38,997 bases of DNA from Planctomicrobium piriforme (GTDB lineage: Bacteria > Planctomycetota > Planctomycetia > Planctomycetales > Planctomycetaceae). The position numbers and the translations under genes were made by a program. The stretch lies in the NCBI GenBank assembly GCA_945861445.1, contig CAMAVF010000014.1, positions 1 through 38,997 on the forward strand, in the 5' to 3' direction. Positions 23,420 to 31,658 of the stretch are shown piece by piece; positions within the stretch are counted from its first letter, which is position 1; each line of letters starts with the position of its first letter. The notes under the pieces are model-generated. The model had not been told where the DNA came from and ran no database searches. It worked only from the letters and a program-made list of their open reading frames with translations.

Positions 23420-24889
23420 TTATCGACTGCGAATCGCGACGATCTGCAGGGCAGAAGGCAAACTGATATTGCCGGCTGTATCGGTCGCAACCGCTGAGAA
23501 CTGGTAAATGCCTTTCGCCAGCTTTCGCGACAACTTGTAGGACCAATTTCCTGAGTCGTCAGTGGTCGTCGATCCAATGACCGTGCCATCTTGATAGATG
23601 CCAATGACGGTATTGGCTTCGGCGGTCCCGATCAGGCTGACATTCTTCGGGCCAGCAATCGCCACTGCAATGGTCGGTGCCGCAGGGGCGACAGTATCGC
23701 TACCAGCAGGGCCGAAGACATCGGGATTCAGGCCCCCACCGTGAATCGGGCTGCCATTGGTTTTTGTGGTATTCGGAAGCGGAATGACTGGAGTGCTGGC
23801 GGCTCCGATATCCAGCGTCAGACCGTAAGCACCAGTGCCGAAGACTGTTGCGTTAGCGCCTTCGACCTTAATATAGTACCATTCGTCTGCCACGATGCCA
23901 GACTTGGCCACGGTCAGCGTGGAGCTCGAGCCACCAGTTGACGTAGCGATGACGGTACTCATGTCACCCGCGTACAAAGTCACCTTGGGGGCCAGCAGGC
24001 TTAAACCAGCCGATTGGATCCTGACGGTGAGTGTATTGTCGGCGTAGTTTGGAATCTTGACCTTATAGTAGTCCACGTCGGACGTCGTCGTGATGTCCAA
24101 GCCGTCGATGATCGCCCACTTCTTCGACCGGACAATGGGCCCCGTAATGTTGCTGGCATTGGCGAACGAATTGTTGTTGGACGGCTTGTCGTATCCGTCA
24201 TTGTCGCGAGCATTGTTGTTGCTGTAGATATTGCGAATACCAGCCGTATCGTCGCTGTGCAGGGTGGACTTCAGACCTGTGTAGCTGCTATACATTTGGG
24301 CTGCAGTAGTCGTGCTGTGGTCGAGACCCAGTGCGTGACCGAATTCGTGGACCGCAACCGTAAACAAGTCGTAGGTCGTCCCAATGTTGAAGCCCGTGGC
24401 CGTATTGAATTCGATATCGCCGCTGGCAGAATAATTATTGTCGGGAGCTGGATAGTAGGCCCCGGCCAGGCTGCTGCTTCCGAAGTCATAGCCACCGATC
24501 CGGATATCACCAATGGTCGGTGATCCCTGCTGGTAGCTGCCGGAACCAAAATCCGCACCGCTATCGCTGACGACGACGAAGTTGATGTCCGTGGCGGCGG
24601 CCCACGTCTGTGCGGCCCGCAAGATCTCCGTCTGCCACCCCACCAGGTTGGGATTGCCATTGAAGGCGGAGTTCAGATTACTACTGACACCACCCAGGTT
24701 CGTGCCGTCAGGCATGAAGCTGATGGTGATCACCCGTTGGTCCGGCCACTCATTACCGCTGGCCACGTACAATAGCACGCGCTCTTCCAGTTGCTCGAAC
24801 GAAAACTTGGATGTCTTCAGCGATTGACGGCGAGTGCCAGCTCGTGATCCGCCAGAGAAAAGTCGTGAAACAAGATTTCGCAAATGCAC
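23420..24889 (-). CDS. Secreted matrixin-like zinc metalloprotease with planctomycete N-terminal motif
   Basis: A protein of about 489 residues. The N-terminal FEQLEERVLLYVAS (about 31-44) is the planctomycete secretion-associated motif. The protease domain (about 48-220) has DINFVVVSDSGADFG, IRIGGYDFG and the zinc site HEFGHALGLDH (181-191), which fits HExxHxxGxxH of the matrixin/M10 group; a downstream Met in QMYSSY is the likely Met-turn. A PPC-like beta domain (about 250-375) and a C-terminal Ig-like domain (about 395-489, PKNVSLIGTAEANTVIGIY) follow. The frame opens at TTG 24934, but GTG at 24889 has GGAG 7 bp upstream and leads straight into the motif region, so I start there. It ends at a strong terminator. 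Confidence 0.88.
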   Translation of the reverse strand: MHLRNLVSRLFSGGSRAGTRRQSLKTSKFSFEQLEERVLLYVASGNEWPDQRVITISFMPDGTNLGGVSSNLNSAFNGNPNLVGWQTEILRAAQTWAAATDINFVVVSDSGADFGSGSYQQGSPTIGDIRIGGYDFGSSSLAGAYYPAPDNNYSASGDIEFNTATGFNIGTTYDLFTVAVHEFGHALGLDHSTTTAAQMYSSYTGLKSTLHSDDTAGIRNIYSNNNARDNDGYDKPSNNNSFANASNITGPIVRSKKWAIIDGLDITTTSDVDYYKVKIPNYADNTLTVRIQSAGLSLLAPKVTLYAGDMSTVIATSTGGSSSTLTVAKSGIVADEWYYIKVEGANATVFGTGAYGLTLDIGAASTPVIPLPNTTKTNGSPIHGGGLNPDVFGPAGSDTVAPAAPTIAVAIAGPKNVSLIGTAEANTVIGIYQDGTVIGSTTTDDSGNWSYKLSRKLAKGIYQFSAVATDTAGNISLPSALQIVAIRSR

Positions 24890-25458
24890 AGTATTTCTCC
24901 AGAATTTTTCGCAGTGGCCCGTTCTCAAAAGCAACCGATCGGCGGATCTGACACATTAGGTAAAACCGTCAACCTCGGTAATCGTCAGAGTGTACGAAGG
25001 GCGAGGAAGATGTCAAGAAATTTCGCACAATACAAACCGGGTTGCAAGGATTAAATCAGAAGATCAGACGATTCACGATTTGTTGAAGTGGTGCGAATTG
25101 TCGACAGATGTGACGTGTTCATCGCATCTGATCGGACGGTCAGATACGTGGCGTTCACCGAGGTGCTGCCGCGAGGCGGAGCAAGGTTAATGTCTTAAGG
25201 TCTTTGCCGTTAAGACATTTGGATAGGACATGCCCAATTGTTCCCAAGTCCCTTGGCAAACTCTGCGGTCACAAGTTCCCTGGGGGCCGTCTGTTAGAAT
25301 GGGTAACTTGGGTTGCAGCTGATGAATTAAGGGGCATTTCGGACCGGCAGCTTTTTCAGATACTCGAATTGTCCCGTGTGTAACCCTTTGGACAGTTGCA
25401 CCACTGAGACGAATGAAGCGGATTCGTGCTGAAATCCGGGCCAGCGCCATAGCAGAAC
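24890..25458. other. Intergenic stretch with one hairpin, no recognised gene
   Basis: About 570 bases between the metalloprotease start and the xylA terminator. The only structure I see is AATGTCTTAA (25189-25198) and TTAAGACATT (25210-25219), a perfect 10-bp inverted repeat with an 11-base loop. A short leftward frame (25187-25450) reads through it, but its composition (MALARISARIRFIRLSG...) and lack of a ribosome binding site argue against a gene. The right part of the gap before 24889 should hold the metalloprotease promoter. Confidence 0.5.
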
Positions 25459-25500
25459 AAAAAAAACCTCGCCGGCGACAATTTCGCGACCGGCGAGGTT
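25459..25500 (-). terminator. Rho-independent terminator of xylA
   Basis: On the minus strand AACCTCGCCGG pairs perfectly with CCGGCGAGGTT across a 14-base loop and is followed by eight T. It begins 46 bp after the xylA stop codon. Confidence 0.93.
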
Positions 25501-25546
25501 CAGAATTCAGAGATTTCGGACGACAGATGCAACCTTTGAAATGCTA

Positions 25547-26857
25547 TTACAGATAGTCGTTAATCAGGTTCTCCAGCATTTCTTGTCGGCCGCTTTCGTT
25601 GGCTGCGGCTTCGCCTTTCTCGAGCATGTACTTCTCCAAATCGGCGAAGCCCACGGTTCCCGCTTCAATTTTCTGGCCGATGCCACTGTCGTAGCTGCGA
25701 TACCGATTCTTTACGAACTTGCTGAGCACCCCGTCAGCCCGAATCGCCGCGGCGATCTTCAGACCCCGCGCGAATGCATCCATGCCGCCGATATGCGCGT
25801 GAAAGAGGTCCAATGGTTCGAAGCTCTCGCGGCGCACTTTGGCATCAAAATTCGTCCCGCCCGGCGCCAGACCACCTTGAGCCAAAATGACCAGCATGAC
25901 CTGTGAAGTCAGGTAGATATCCGTCGGGAATTGATCTGTGTCCCAACCGAGCAGCAGATCGCCGGTATTGGCATCAATGCTGCCCAGGGCCCCTTGAATG
26001 CGGGCATATTCCAGTTCATGCATCATCGTATGACCGGCCAGGGTCGCATGATTGGTCTCGATATTCAGCTTCACCTTGTCCTGCAAGCCATTCGCCCGCA
26101 GAAAGTTCAGACAGGCTGCCGCGTCATAGTCGTATTGATGCTTGGTCGGTTCCTTGGGCTTGGGTTCGAACAGGAACTGCCCAGTAAAACCAATACTCTT
26201 CGCGTAGTCGGCCGCCATGTGCATGAACTTGGCGAGATGCTCGATCTCACGCTTCATGTCTGTATTATAGAGATTCATGTAGCCTTCACGGCCGCCCCAG
26301 AAGACGTAGTTCTCACCGCCGAGCTGATGTGTGATTTCAATCGCCTTCTTCACCTGAGCGGCGGCAAACGCAAATACGTCGGCGTTGCAGCTTGTGGCAG
26401 CACCGTGCATGAACCGTGGATTCGAAAAGAGATTAGCCGTCCCCCACAACAGCTTGATGCCGGTCCGTTTCTGCTCTTCACCCAACGCCTTGGCGACGGC
26501 GTCCAGGTTGCCATTACTTTCGGCCAGATTAGCTCCTTCTGGTGCCACGTCACGGTCATGGAAGCAGTAGTAGGGAGCCCCCAGCTTCTCAATGAATTCA
26601 AATGCGGCATGGACCCGTTTGACCGCATTTTCGACCGAATTCGACCCATCATCCCAAGGCCGTTGCAATGTCCCCGGACCAAACGGATCGCTGCCTGTGC
26701 CACGAAACGTATGCCAGTAGCAGACGCTGAACCGCAGCCACTCGGTCATCGTGCGGCCTTCGACAACTTCCGCTGCATTGTAGTGCCGGAAGGCGAGCGG
26801 ATTCTTGGTCTTGGGACCTTCAAAGGGGATCTTGGGAACGTCGGGGAAGAATGCCAT
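25547..26857 (-). CDS. xylA: Xylose isomerase
   Basis: A 436-residue enzyme that interconverts D-xylose and D-xylulose, in the class II group (about 435-445 residues, like E. coli XylA). Diagnostic stretches are [10 protein letters not shown] near the N-terminus, [28 protein letters not shown] with the catalytic His, [41 protein letters not shown] and [12 protein letters not shown] with metal-ligand acids, and WDTDQFPTD. The ATG at 26857 is preferred over one at 26869 because GGATGAG then falls at ribosome-binding distance and the protein starts as in the family. It has its own terminator. No xylulokinase or sugar transporter is adjacent, so it is a stand-alone gene here. Confidence 0.97.
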   Translation of the reverse strand: MAFFPDVPKIPFEGPKTKNPLAFRHYNAAEVVEGRTMTEWLRFSVCYWHTFRGTGSDPFGPGTLQRPWDDGSNSVENAVKRVHAAFEFIEKLGAPYYCFHDRDVAPEGANLAESNGNLDAVAKALGEEQKRTGIKLLWGTANLFSNPRFMHGAATSCNADVFAFAAAQVKKAIEITHQLGGENYVFWGGREGYMNLYNTDMKREIEHLAKFMHMAADYAKSIGFTGQFLFEPKPKEPTKHQYDYDAAACLNFLRANGLQDKVKLNIETNHATLAGHTMMHELEYARIQGALGSIDANTGDLLLGWDTDQFPTDIYLTSQVMLVILAQGGLAPGGTNFDAKVRRESFEPLDLFHAHIGGMDAFARGLKIAAAIRADGVLSKFVKNRYRSYDSGIGQKIEAGTVGFADLEKYMLEKGEAAANESGRQEMLENLINDYL

Positions 26858-27003
26858 GTCGAGTCTCATCCGAAAGAAGTGTGACGTGTTTCACCAGTGC
26901 GCCACACTGTAACGGAGAGATTTCGAAGCGACAACCACCGCCGACACCACTGTCGACACCACGGCCGAAGATACGCTCTGTGGTTCGTCTCAAGGGGTGT
27001 GAA

Positions 27004-27489
27004 CTAATCGCTGTCCACATCGACCTGTTTCGGGAATTCGGGAAACAAATGCGAGTTGTCGATTTCGTCATCCGCGGCGAAGAAGGTGACGTGACCCTCC
27101 AAATCGCAAATCCAGACCTCATGCGCTCCACGCTGAAAGTAGAGCAATCGCTTTCCAGAGAGTTCCTGAATGGTAATTGAGGGCGAATGAACCTCAATGC
27201 ACAACTCTGGGGCAGCGGTATAGGGGTCTTGAACCGAGTGGATCCCAAAGAACGCTGAAGAAGCCCAGGCAACATCCGGGACCTTGACACCTTCGGCAGT
27301 TTCGACAGCACACTTCGGAAAGACTTTGCCGTCGGACTTCATCGAAAACAGGCACTCGATAATCTTCCCTTAGATCAGGCGATGTTCATTCGATACTGGA
27401 GTCATCACAATTTGCCCATATCGATTGGTTTCAATCTTGAAGGGCAGATCCCGCAGGGACTTATCTTCCAGAACTTCAGACCACTGCAT
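27004..27489 (-). pseudogene. Uma2-family (DUF820) endonuclease-fold gene with in-frame stop
   Basis: Reading from the ATG at 27489 gives MQWSEVLEDKSLRDLPFKIE, then IVMTPVSNEHRLI, a TAA stop (27370-27372), and in the same frame GKIIECLF and the conserved VKVPDVAWAS, ELCIEVHSPSITI and GAHEVWICDL to the stop at 27004. Together this is a normal Uma2 protein of about 161 residues with one nonsense codon, which could have arisen by a single base change such as CAA to TAA. The Uma2 family has a PD-(D/E)xK-like fold, is expanded in planctomycetes and cyanobacteria, and has no settled function. The downstream part could restart at ATG 27342, but it would lack the first third. Sequencing error must be excluded. 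Confidence 0.8.
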
Positions 27490-27516
27490 GGTGACATCTC
27501 GCCAGAGAACGGACCC

Positions 27517-27662
27517 TTAGACTACTCGCGCGGGAAACTCTGGGAACAAACAAGAGCGTTCCATTTCACCATGTGCATCAAAAAATGAGACATTGCCGCT
27601 CAGGTCACAAATCCAGACTTCGTGCGCCCCTTTGCATGTAGAAGCATCAACTTCCAAGATCA
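27517..27662 (-). pseudogene. C-terminal remnant of a second Uma2 gene, frameshifted
   Basis: The last 37 codons read GAHEVWICDLSGNVSFFDAH, then GEMERSCLFPEFPARVV. This aligns closely with the end of the neighbouring Uma2 pseudogene (GAHEVWICDLEGHVTFF..., LFPEFPKQV). Just upstream, at the AAAGGGG run near 27625-27631, the homology moves to another frame (KLMLLHAK), so a one-base indel is likely. Everything further upstream is missing, replaced by the DUF2784 gene that ends at 27665. It is a decayed tandem duplicate. Confidence 0.75.
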
Positions 27663-27664
27663 GT

Positions 27665-28084
27665 CTACCGGGAGTTTTGAATAGTGCGAGATTTCGTCCG
27701 CCAATTCGGGGGCGCGAGCCACAATGTGGCGAACACCGCCAATCCGAACAGCGTATATCCACACGTAAAGACCCACGGCGAAGCGTTGAAAAAGATCAGG
27801 TCGTGCAGCCAGATCGCGATGAAGTCACCGTCGTAGACTGATTGACCTGATTTCTTGCGGAACCAGTTTTCCAAAGTGGTCAGCGGGCAGATGATCCCCA
27901 CCCAGGCTTCAATCACCACGATCGCGATCATCGCCAGATGGACGCCGCGAAACCAGCGGTTACGGATCCACTGCCAGCGGCAGGCGATTCCTAACCAGAT
28001 CAGGATTAGCGCGAATACGACGAAGGCAACGTAACACACGTGTGCAACGAGAGTTACATTGGCGGCAGCTTCATACAGCGACAT
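27665..28084 (-). CDS. DUF2784 family membrane protein
   Basis: A 139-residue integral membrane protein with about four hydrophobic segments (LVAHVCYVAFVVFALILIWLG, HLAMIAIVVIEAWVGIICPL, a shorter WLHDLIFF-containing part, and FTCGYTLFGLAVFATLWLAP). The signature ICPLTTLENWFRKKSG after the second pair, and DGDFIAIWLHDLIFF, are typical of DUF2784. Function is unknown for the family. The ATG at 28084 has GGAG 10 bp upstream. Its stop abuts the Uma2 remnant with no gap, suggesting that the duplication or deletion that produced the remnant ended at this gene. It is divergent from sufU. Confidence 0.85.
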   Translation of the reverse strand: MSLYEAAANVTLVAHVCYVAFVVFALILIWLGIACRWQWIRNRWFRGVHLAMIAIVVIEAWVGIICPLTTLENWFRKKSGQSVYDGDFIAIWLHDLIFFNASPWVFTCGYTLFGLAVFATLWLAPPNWRTKSRTIQNSR

Positions 28085-28277
28085 CGATACGGCTCCGAAA
28101 TCGACTCGAGGGGGAGGATCTAGTAAGTAGATCCCACCAAATCGCCAGAAATTCTGCTGCCGAGGCCGTTTTCCGATTTATCTCGACCAGAAGCAATCCG
28201 GTAAGGGGACGATCGCCACTCCTCTTTTCTGGTTGGACTTTCACCTCTCAGCCGTTAGAATGAATTTTGACAACGAA

Positions 28278-28327
28278 GGCTGTCAATAATCGTTTTGTCA
28301 ATCTGGCAGGGCAGTTTGCTGACAGCC
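28278..28327. promoter_or_regulatory. Inverted repeat in the sufU/DUF2784 divergent gap
   Basis: GGCTGTCA (28278-28285) and TGACAGCC (28320-28327) are a perfect 8-bp inverted repeat, and TTGACA at 28267-28272 mirrors TGTCAA at 28281-28286. The site is about 50 bp upstream of the sufU ATG in a 292-bp divergent intergenic gap. It may be an operator or hairpin. Support is positional only. Confidence 0.3.
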
Positions 28328-28376
28328 CTCACTGAAGTTTTTGCCGGATTTCCGTTTAAGGTTGGGTTTCGTCCAC

Positions 28377-28790
28377 ATGTCTGCTGGAACAACGAGCGTG
28401 ACGGAAGATATTTACCAGGAACACATTCTGGATCACTTTGAGTCGCCCTATCACAAGGGGAAGCTGGCTCATCCCACCTGTTGCCACCGCGATAAGAATC
28501 CGCTTTGCGGCGATGTCATCGAGTTGCAGCTTAAGATCGACGTAAATGATTGCGTGTCCGAAGCTTACTTCGACGGAAAGGGCTGCGCAATCAGCCAGGC
28601 GGCCGCCTCAATTCTGTGTGAGCAGATTGAAGGTAAGCCCGTTTCCGAACTGAAGGACATGCAAGCTCAGCAAATGCTCGACCTGCTGCAGGTACCACTG
28701 ACGGCCTCGCGGCAAAAGTGTGGGCTGTTGGCGTTTAAAGTCCTCAAGACGTTGGTCTACGCCCACGATGTCGAAGAGCCACAGGGCTGA
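28377..28790 (+). CDS. sufU: Fe-S cluster assembly scaffold/sulfur acceptor, SufU-like
   Basis: A 137-residue U-type protein. Conserved sites are NPLCGDVIEL (Cys44, Asp46), GKGCAISQAAASIL (Cys70) and RQKCGLLAFKVLKT (Cys115), the ligands that bind zinc in SufU or a nascent cluster in IscU. Lysine rather than histidine precedes the last Cys, as in SufU. However, Cys70 to Cys115 is 45 residues, close to IscU (43) and well short of Bacillus SufU (62), so the SufU-specific insertion is absent. The start ATG at 28377 matches the family N-terminus (TEDIYQEHILDHFESP); a TTG at 28341 would add an unconserved extension. It is followed by sufS after 181 bp containing a palindrome. Confidence 0.9.
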   Translation: MSAGTTSVTEDIYQEHILDHFESPYHKGKLAHPTCCHRDKNPLCGDVIELQLKIDVNDCVSEAYFDGKGCAISQAAASILCEQIEGKPVSELKDMQAQQMLDLLQVPLTASRQKCGLLAFKVLKTLVYAHDVEEPQG

Positions 28791-28821
28791 TCAGCTCACA
28801 TTCTGAAAGTTTCGAATTCGA

Positions 28822-28894
28822 GTGCCACTCTGGCTTTGCCAGTGCCTTGTGAGCAGGCGGTTGACACGACCAGCACTGGCAGAGCCAGTGGCAC
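28822..28894. repeat. Palindromic element, family D (nested hairpins)
   Basis: Inverted arms (28822-28846 and 28872-28894) built on GTGCCACT...TGGC and GCCAGTGGCAC. The right arm contains a perfect inner hairpin, CACTGGC-AGA-GCCAGTG; the left arm contains the weaker CTGGC-TTT-GCCAG. The left arm has an extra T relative to the right, giving one bulge. It lies between sufU and sufS, 31 bp after the sufU stop. Confidence 0.85.
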
Positions 28895-28971
28895 ACAACC
28901 CCCAAAGAGTAATGGTGATAGAGCAGAGGGCTGACTCCGCAGCGACTCCCTTCACCGGTTGATTGATTGTT

Positions 28972-30222
28972 ATGGCGACCTCTACCGCTAAGTTCAAATT
29001 CGATATCTCCGTCGTCCGCCGAGATTTCCCGATCCTCAACCAGCGATTGCCGAACGGCCAAACGCTGGTTTACTTGGATACCGGTGCGAGTGCCCAGAAG
29101 CCGCTGTGTGTGATTGAGAAGCTGACTGAAGTTCTCACACACCGCTACTCAAATACTCATCGCGGCATCCACACCTTGGGCGATTTGGTAACCACCGAGG
29201 TCGAAGGTGCCCGCGAGATTGTTCGCGAGTTTATTGGTGCGCCGTCGGTGGAAGAGATCATTTTCACGGGTGGCACGACGGCCTCGATCAACGCCGTGGC
29301 CTACGGTTGGGCCAAGAAGTTTCTGAAACCAGGCGACGAAGTGTTGCTCAATGTGATGGAGCATCACGCGAATTTCGTCCCCTGGCAGCAAGCCGCGCTG
29401 GCGACCGGCGCGAAACTGCGGTTCATTCCGCTGACCAGCGACGGGCGTCTCGATCTGACGCAACTGGACACGGTCTTGACCGACCGCACGAAATTCGTAG
29501 CGGTGACCGGCATGTCGAACGTCCTGGGAACCATCAATCCGGTCCGCGAGCTTGCGGACCAAGCCCACGCCAGGGGAGCACTCATCCTGGTTGATGGAGC
29601 CCAAAGCGTGCCTCACGGGCCGGTCAACGTGCAAGATCTCGGCATTGATTTTCTGGTATTTTCAGGCCACAAGATCTATGGCCCGTCGGGGATCGGAATT
29701 CTGTGGGGAAAACAAACGCTGCTGGAAGCTATGGACCCATTCCAGTTCGGCGGCAACATGATTCGCGAGGTCTTTCTCGAAACCAGCACGTGGGCGGATC
29801 TCCCCGGCAAGTTCGAAGCGGGGACCATTCCAATCGCCGAAGCAGTCGCTTTAGGGACGGCGATCAAGTATGTCCAACAGTTCGATCCGCAAGCGGTCCA
29901 CACTCACGAGATGGAATTGACGGCCAAAGCCTTTAAGTTGTTGACTGCGATCCCTGGCGTCACCATTTATGGACCCGGGTTGGAACATCGCGGTTCCATT
30001 GTCAGCTTCACCGTCGAAGGAGTTCATCCTCACGACTTGGCCGATCTGTTCAACAATCGCGGTGTCGCGATCCGAGCAGGCCACCATTGCACGATGCCCC
30101 TGCACGAGACTCTCGATCAGCCCGCAACGGCCCGAGCGAGCTTTGGCTTGTACAACACGCTCGAAGAAGTGGATGCGCTCGCAGATGCGATCTTGTACGC
30201 GAAGAAAGTTTTCCGGCGATAA
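28972..30222 (+). CDS. sufS: Cysteine desulfurase, SufS type
   Basis: A 416-residue PLP enzyme that removes sulfur from cysteine for Fe-S assembly. Landmarks are VRRDFPIL and YLDTGASAQKP near the N-terminus, FTGGTTASINAVAYGW, the HHANFVPWQ stretch, LVDGAQSVPHGPVNV with the cofactor Asp, the PLP lysine in FSGHKIYGPSGIG (Lys234), and the catalytic cysteine in AIRAGHHCTMPLH (Cys373), as in class II SufS. The ATG at 28972 was chosen over an upstream TTG at 28963. SufU directly upstream is its usual sulfur acceptor. The other Suf genes (sufBCD) are not in the window, so this is a detached U-S pair or the end of a cluster located elsewhere. Confidence 0.96.
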   Translation: MATSTAKFKFDISVVRRDFPILNQRLPNGQTLVYLDTGASAQKPLCVIEKLTEVLTHRYSNTHRGIHTLGDLVTTEVEGAREIVREFIGAPSVEEIIFTGGTTASINAVAYGWAKKFLKPGDEVLLNVMEHHANFVPWQQAALATGAKLRFIPLTSDGRLDLTQLDTVLTDRTKFVAVTGMSNVLGTINPVRELADQAHARGALILVDGAQSVPHGPVNVQDLGIDFLVFSGHKIYGPSGIGILWGKQTLLEAMDPFQFGGNMIREVFLETSTWADLPGKFEAGTIPIAEAVALGTAIKYVQQFDPQAVHTHEMELTAKAFKLLTAIPGVTIYGPGLEHRGSIVSFTVEGVHPHDLADLFNNRGVAIRAGHHCTMPLHETLDQPATARASFGLYNTLEEVDALADAILYAKKVFRR

Positions 30223-30242
30223 ACGACGTCACGGAGTGGCCG

Positions 30243-30325
30243 AAATACATGCTCGAAGCGCAAGCGAGTGCATCCCATGAAAAACCACATGTAAATGCAC
30301 TCGCTTGCGCTTCGAGCTTGTATTT
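30243..30325. repeat. Palindromic element, family C (second copy)
   Basis: Inverted arms of about 31 bp (30243-30273 and 30295-30325) around a 21-bp spacer, with the same arm core (GCTCGAAGCGCAAGCGAG, TGCAT) and the same spacer length as the copy at 23173 but a different spacer sequence. It lies between the convergent sufS and alpha/beta hydrolase genes, 8 bp before the stop codon of the latter. Confidence 0.95.
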
Positions 30326-30333
30326 CTGAATCT

Positions 30334-31446
30334 CTACGCCGTATAGACTCGCAACCATTCCAGTAACTTGATCTTCACATCGGGAGGAATCGTGTGCCCC
30401 TGGTGATGATTCAACAATCCCAGCCGAGTCGGCTCACCAAAGAGTTTGTAGGCCGGCAGGGCCCCTGCGACATACGGCCACGAACGATCCCCGTCCGCTG
30501 CTCCGCTGCCCGATTCGCCCGCCAGGATCAGGAAGGGGCGGGGAGCGATCAGCGCGATCACCTGGTGATGGTCCATCGGAAAGTCCGGGGCATCGATGCC
30601 CTGGCCGAGATACCACGCCGCATTCCAGTTGGTCGAATTGAAGCCGATCCCACCCTCGCTGGCGACAGCCGTTCTGATTCGCTCGTCAAATGCCGCCAGA
30701 TAGAATGATTCCTTCGATCCCAGTGAATGCCCCACGGCACCGATCCGTTGGGGGTCCACGTCCGGCAGCGAAACCAGCACATCAATCGCCCGCTGGGCAT
30801 CGAACAACATCTTATGCATGCCGAGTGTATCCGGGTGCCGCTTCTTGAACCGCTCGACAGTCACCTTCACATCGATGTTGTGCTGCGGAGTTTCCCAGAG
30901 ATAACACCGCGGGCAGAACACCACATGACCATCTTGGCACAACTGCAACGCGAGATGTTGATCCGCCGAGCCCACGAGACCCGCGATTTCTTCAATGTTC
31001 GCCTTGGATGTTTGATGCAACGCCACCATGGCCGATCGCTTCTTGGTGGATTCCTTTGCCGGCCGTAATAGATAGCCTTCGACAGGTTCATCGGCCTCGG
31101 CCAGGTAACGCACCAATTGCCGCACGCAGCCCTCGGGGCGGTCTTCCTTGAGGACTTCCAGTTTGACCGGGGGCCGTTCCGTGGGCATGGGGCCCAGGAA
31201 TTTCATCCACGCCGCGCGGATTTTCTTCCGGGCCTGATCCCATTGTTCGCGCGTGGTGATGGGCTGCTGTTGATCATTGACCAGCAAGGGAACCAATGGC
31301 TTATCGGGAGTGGGAATCTTCTCCGGAGCTTTCTGCACATCACCCAGCCAGGCGACATCACGCGGGGCATCGGCAAAAGATAACTGCGGCCAGAGGGCCG
31401 TCGTCGAAGCACCCGCACACAAGGCAAGAAAGTCGCGACGCTGCAT
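30334..31446 (-). CDS. Tat-exported alpha/beta hydrolase
   Basis: A 370-residue protein starting MQRRDFLALCAGASTTAL, a twin-arginine signal peptide of the type common in planctomycete secreted enzymes. The hydrolase domain has the nucleophile motif GHSLGSKES, preceded by a cap-like region with EGYLLRPAKE and MVALHQT. The base is probably His in NHHQGHTIP. It resembles the Abhydrolase_7/acetyl xylan esterase-like proteins found with planctomycete carbohydrate degradation genes. The ATG at 31446 is preferred because GGAG lies 6 bp upstream and the Tat motif begins there; a longer frame to 31494 has no support. Substrate is unknown. Confidence 0.85.
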   Translation of the reverse strand: MQRRDFLALCAGASTTALWPQLSFADAPRDVAWLGDVQKAPEKIPTPDKPLVPLLVNDQQQPITTREQWDQARKKIRAAWMKFLGPMPTERPPVKLEVLKEDRPEGCVRQLVRYLAEADEPVEGYLLRPAKESTKKRSAMVALHQTSKANIEEIAGLVGSADQHLALQLCQDGHVVFCPRCYLWETPQHNIDVKVTVERFKKRHPDTLGMHKMLFDAQRAIDVLVSLPDVDPQRIGAVGHSLGSKESFYLAAFDERIRTAVASEGGIGFNSTNWNAAWYLGQGIDAPDFPMDHHQVIALIAPRPFLILAGESGSGAADGDRSWPYVAGALPAYKLFGEPTRLGLLNHHQGHTIPPDVKIKLLEWLRVYTA

Positions 31447-31533
31447 GGAAGTCTCCAGTCGAGGGAGCGAGTTTGATGTTCGACACGTTAACAAATTGTT
31501 TGCCCCGGAGACAGCAGATACTGGAGTTGCAAA

Positions 31534-31635
31534 GAGTTTTTTCGCCGCGGATTAGGTCGTTTTCGTCCTTTTCGAATTCAAGGGACAAAAATGACCGAAA
31601 GGACTTAATCCGTATCCATCCGTGGCAAAAAACTC
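31534..31635. repeat. Degenerate palindromic element
   Basis: Outer ends GAGTTTTTT (31534-31542) and AAAAAACTC (31627-31635) are exact inverted copies. Inner segments CGGATTAGGTC (31548-31558) and GACTTAATCCG (31603-31613) pair with one mismatch, and GTCCTT/AAGGGAC forms a third stem. The right half is longer by about 13 bases. It sits between the DUF1501 stop and the Tat hydrolase start and resembles a worn copy of an interspersed element. Confidence 0.65.
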
Positions 31636-31658
31636 CTAATCGATCGGCAATCAACGCG

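Noticed and set aside
25187-25450. 87-codon minus-strand open frame downstream of xylA
   Set aside because: No ribosome binding site, no domain, unusual composition, and it starts beyond the xylA terminator. Possible but unsupported.
25931-26884. 317-codon plus-strand open frame opposite xylA
   Set aside because: It is fully antisense to a certain xylose isomerase gene, and its translation shows no domain or signal. Long opposite frames are expected in GC-rich genes.
27517-27762. An 81-codon ORF as a genuine small gene
   Set aside because: Its first half is antisense-independent shadow of the DUF2784 gene end, and only the second half matches Uma2, so it is a remnant rather than a gene.
23173-30325. 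Repeated palindromes as a CRISPR array
   Set aside because: Copies are single, kilobases apart and of several families, with no regular repeat-spacer pattern and no cas genes.
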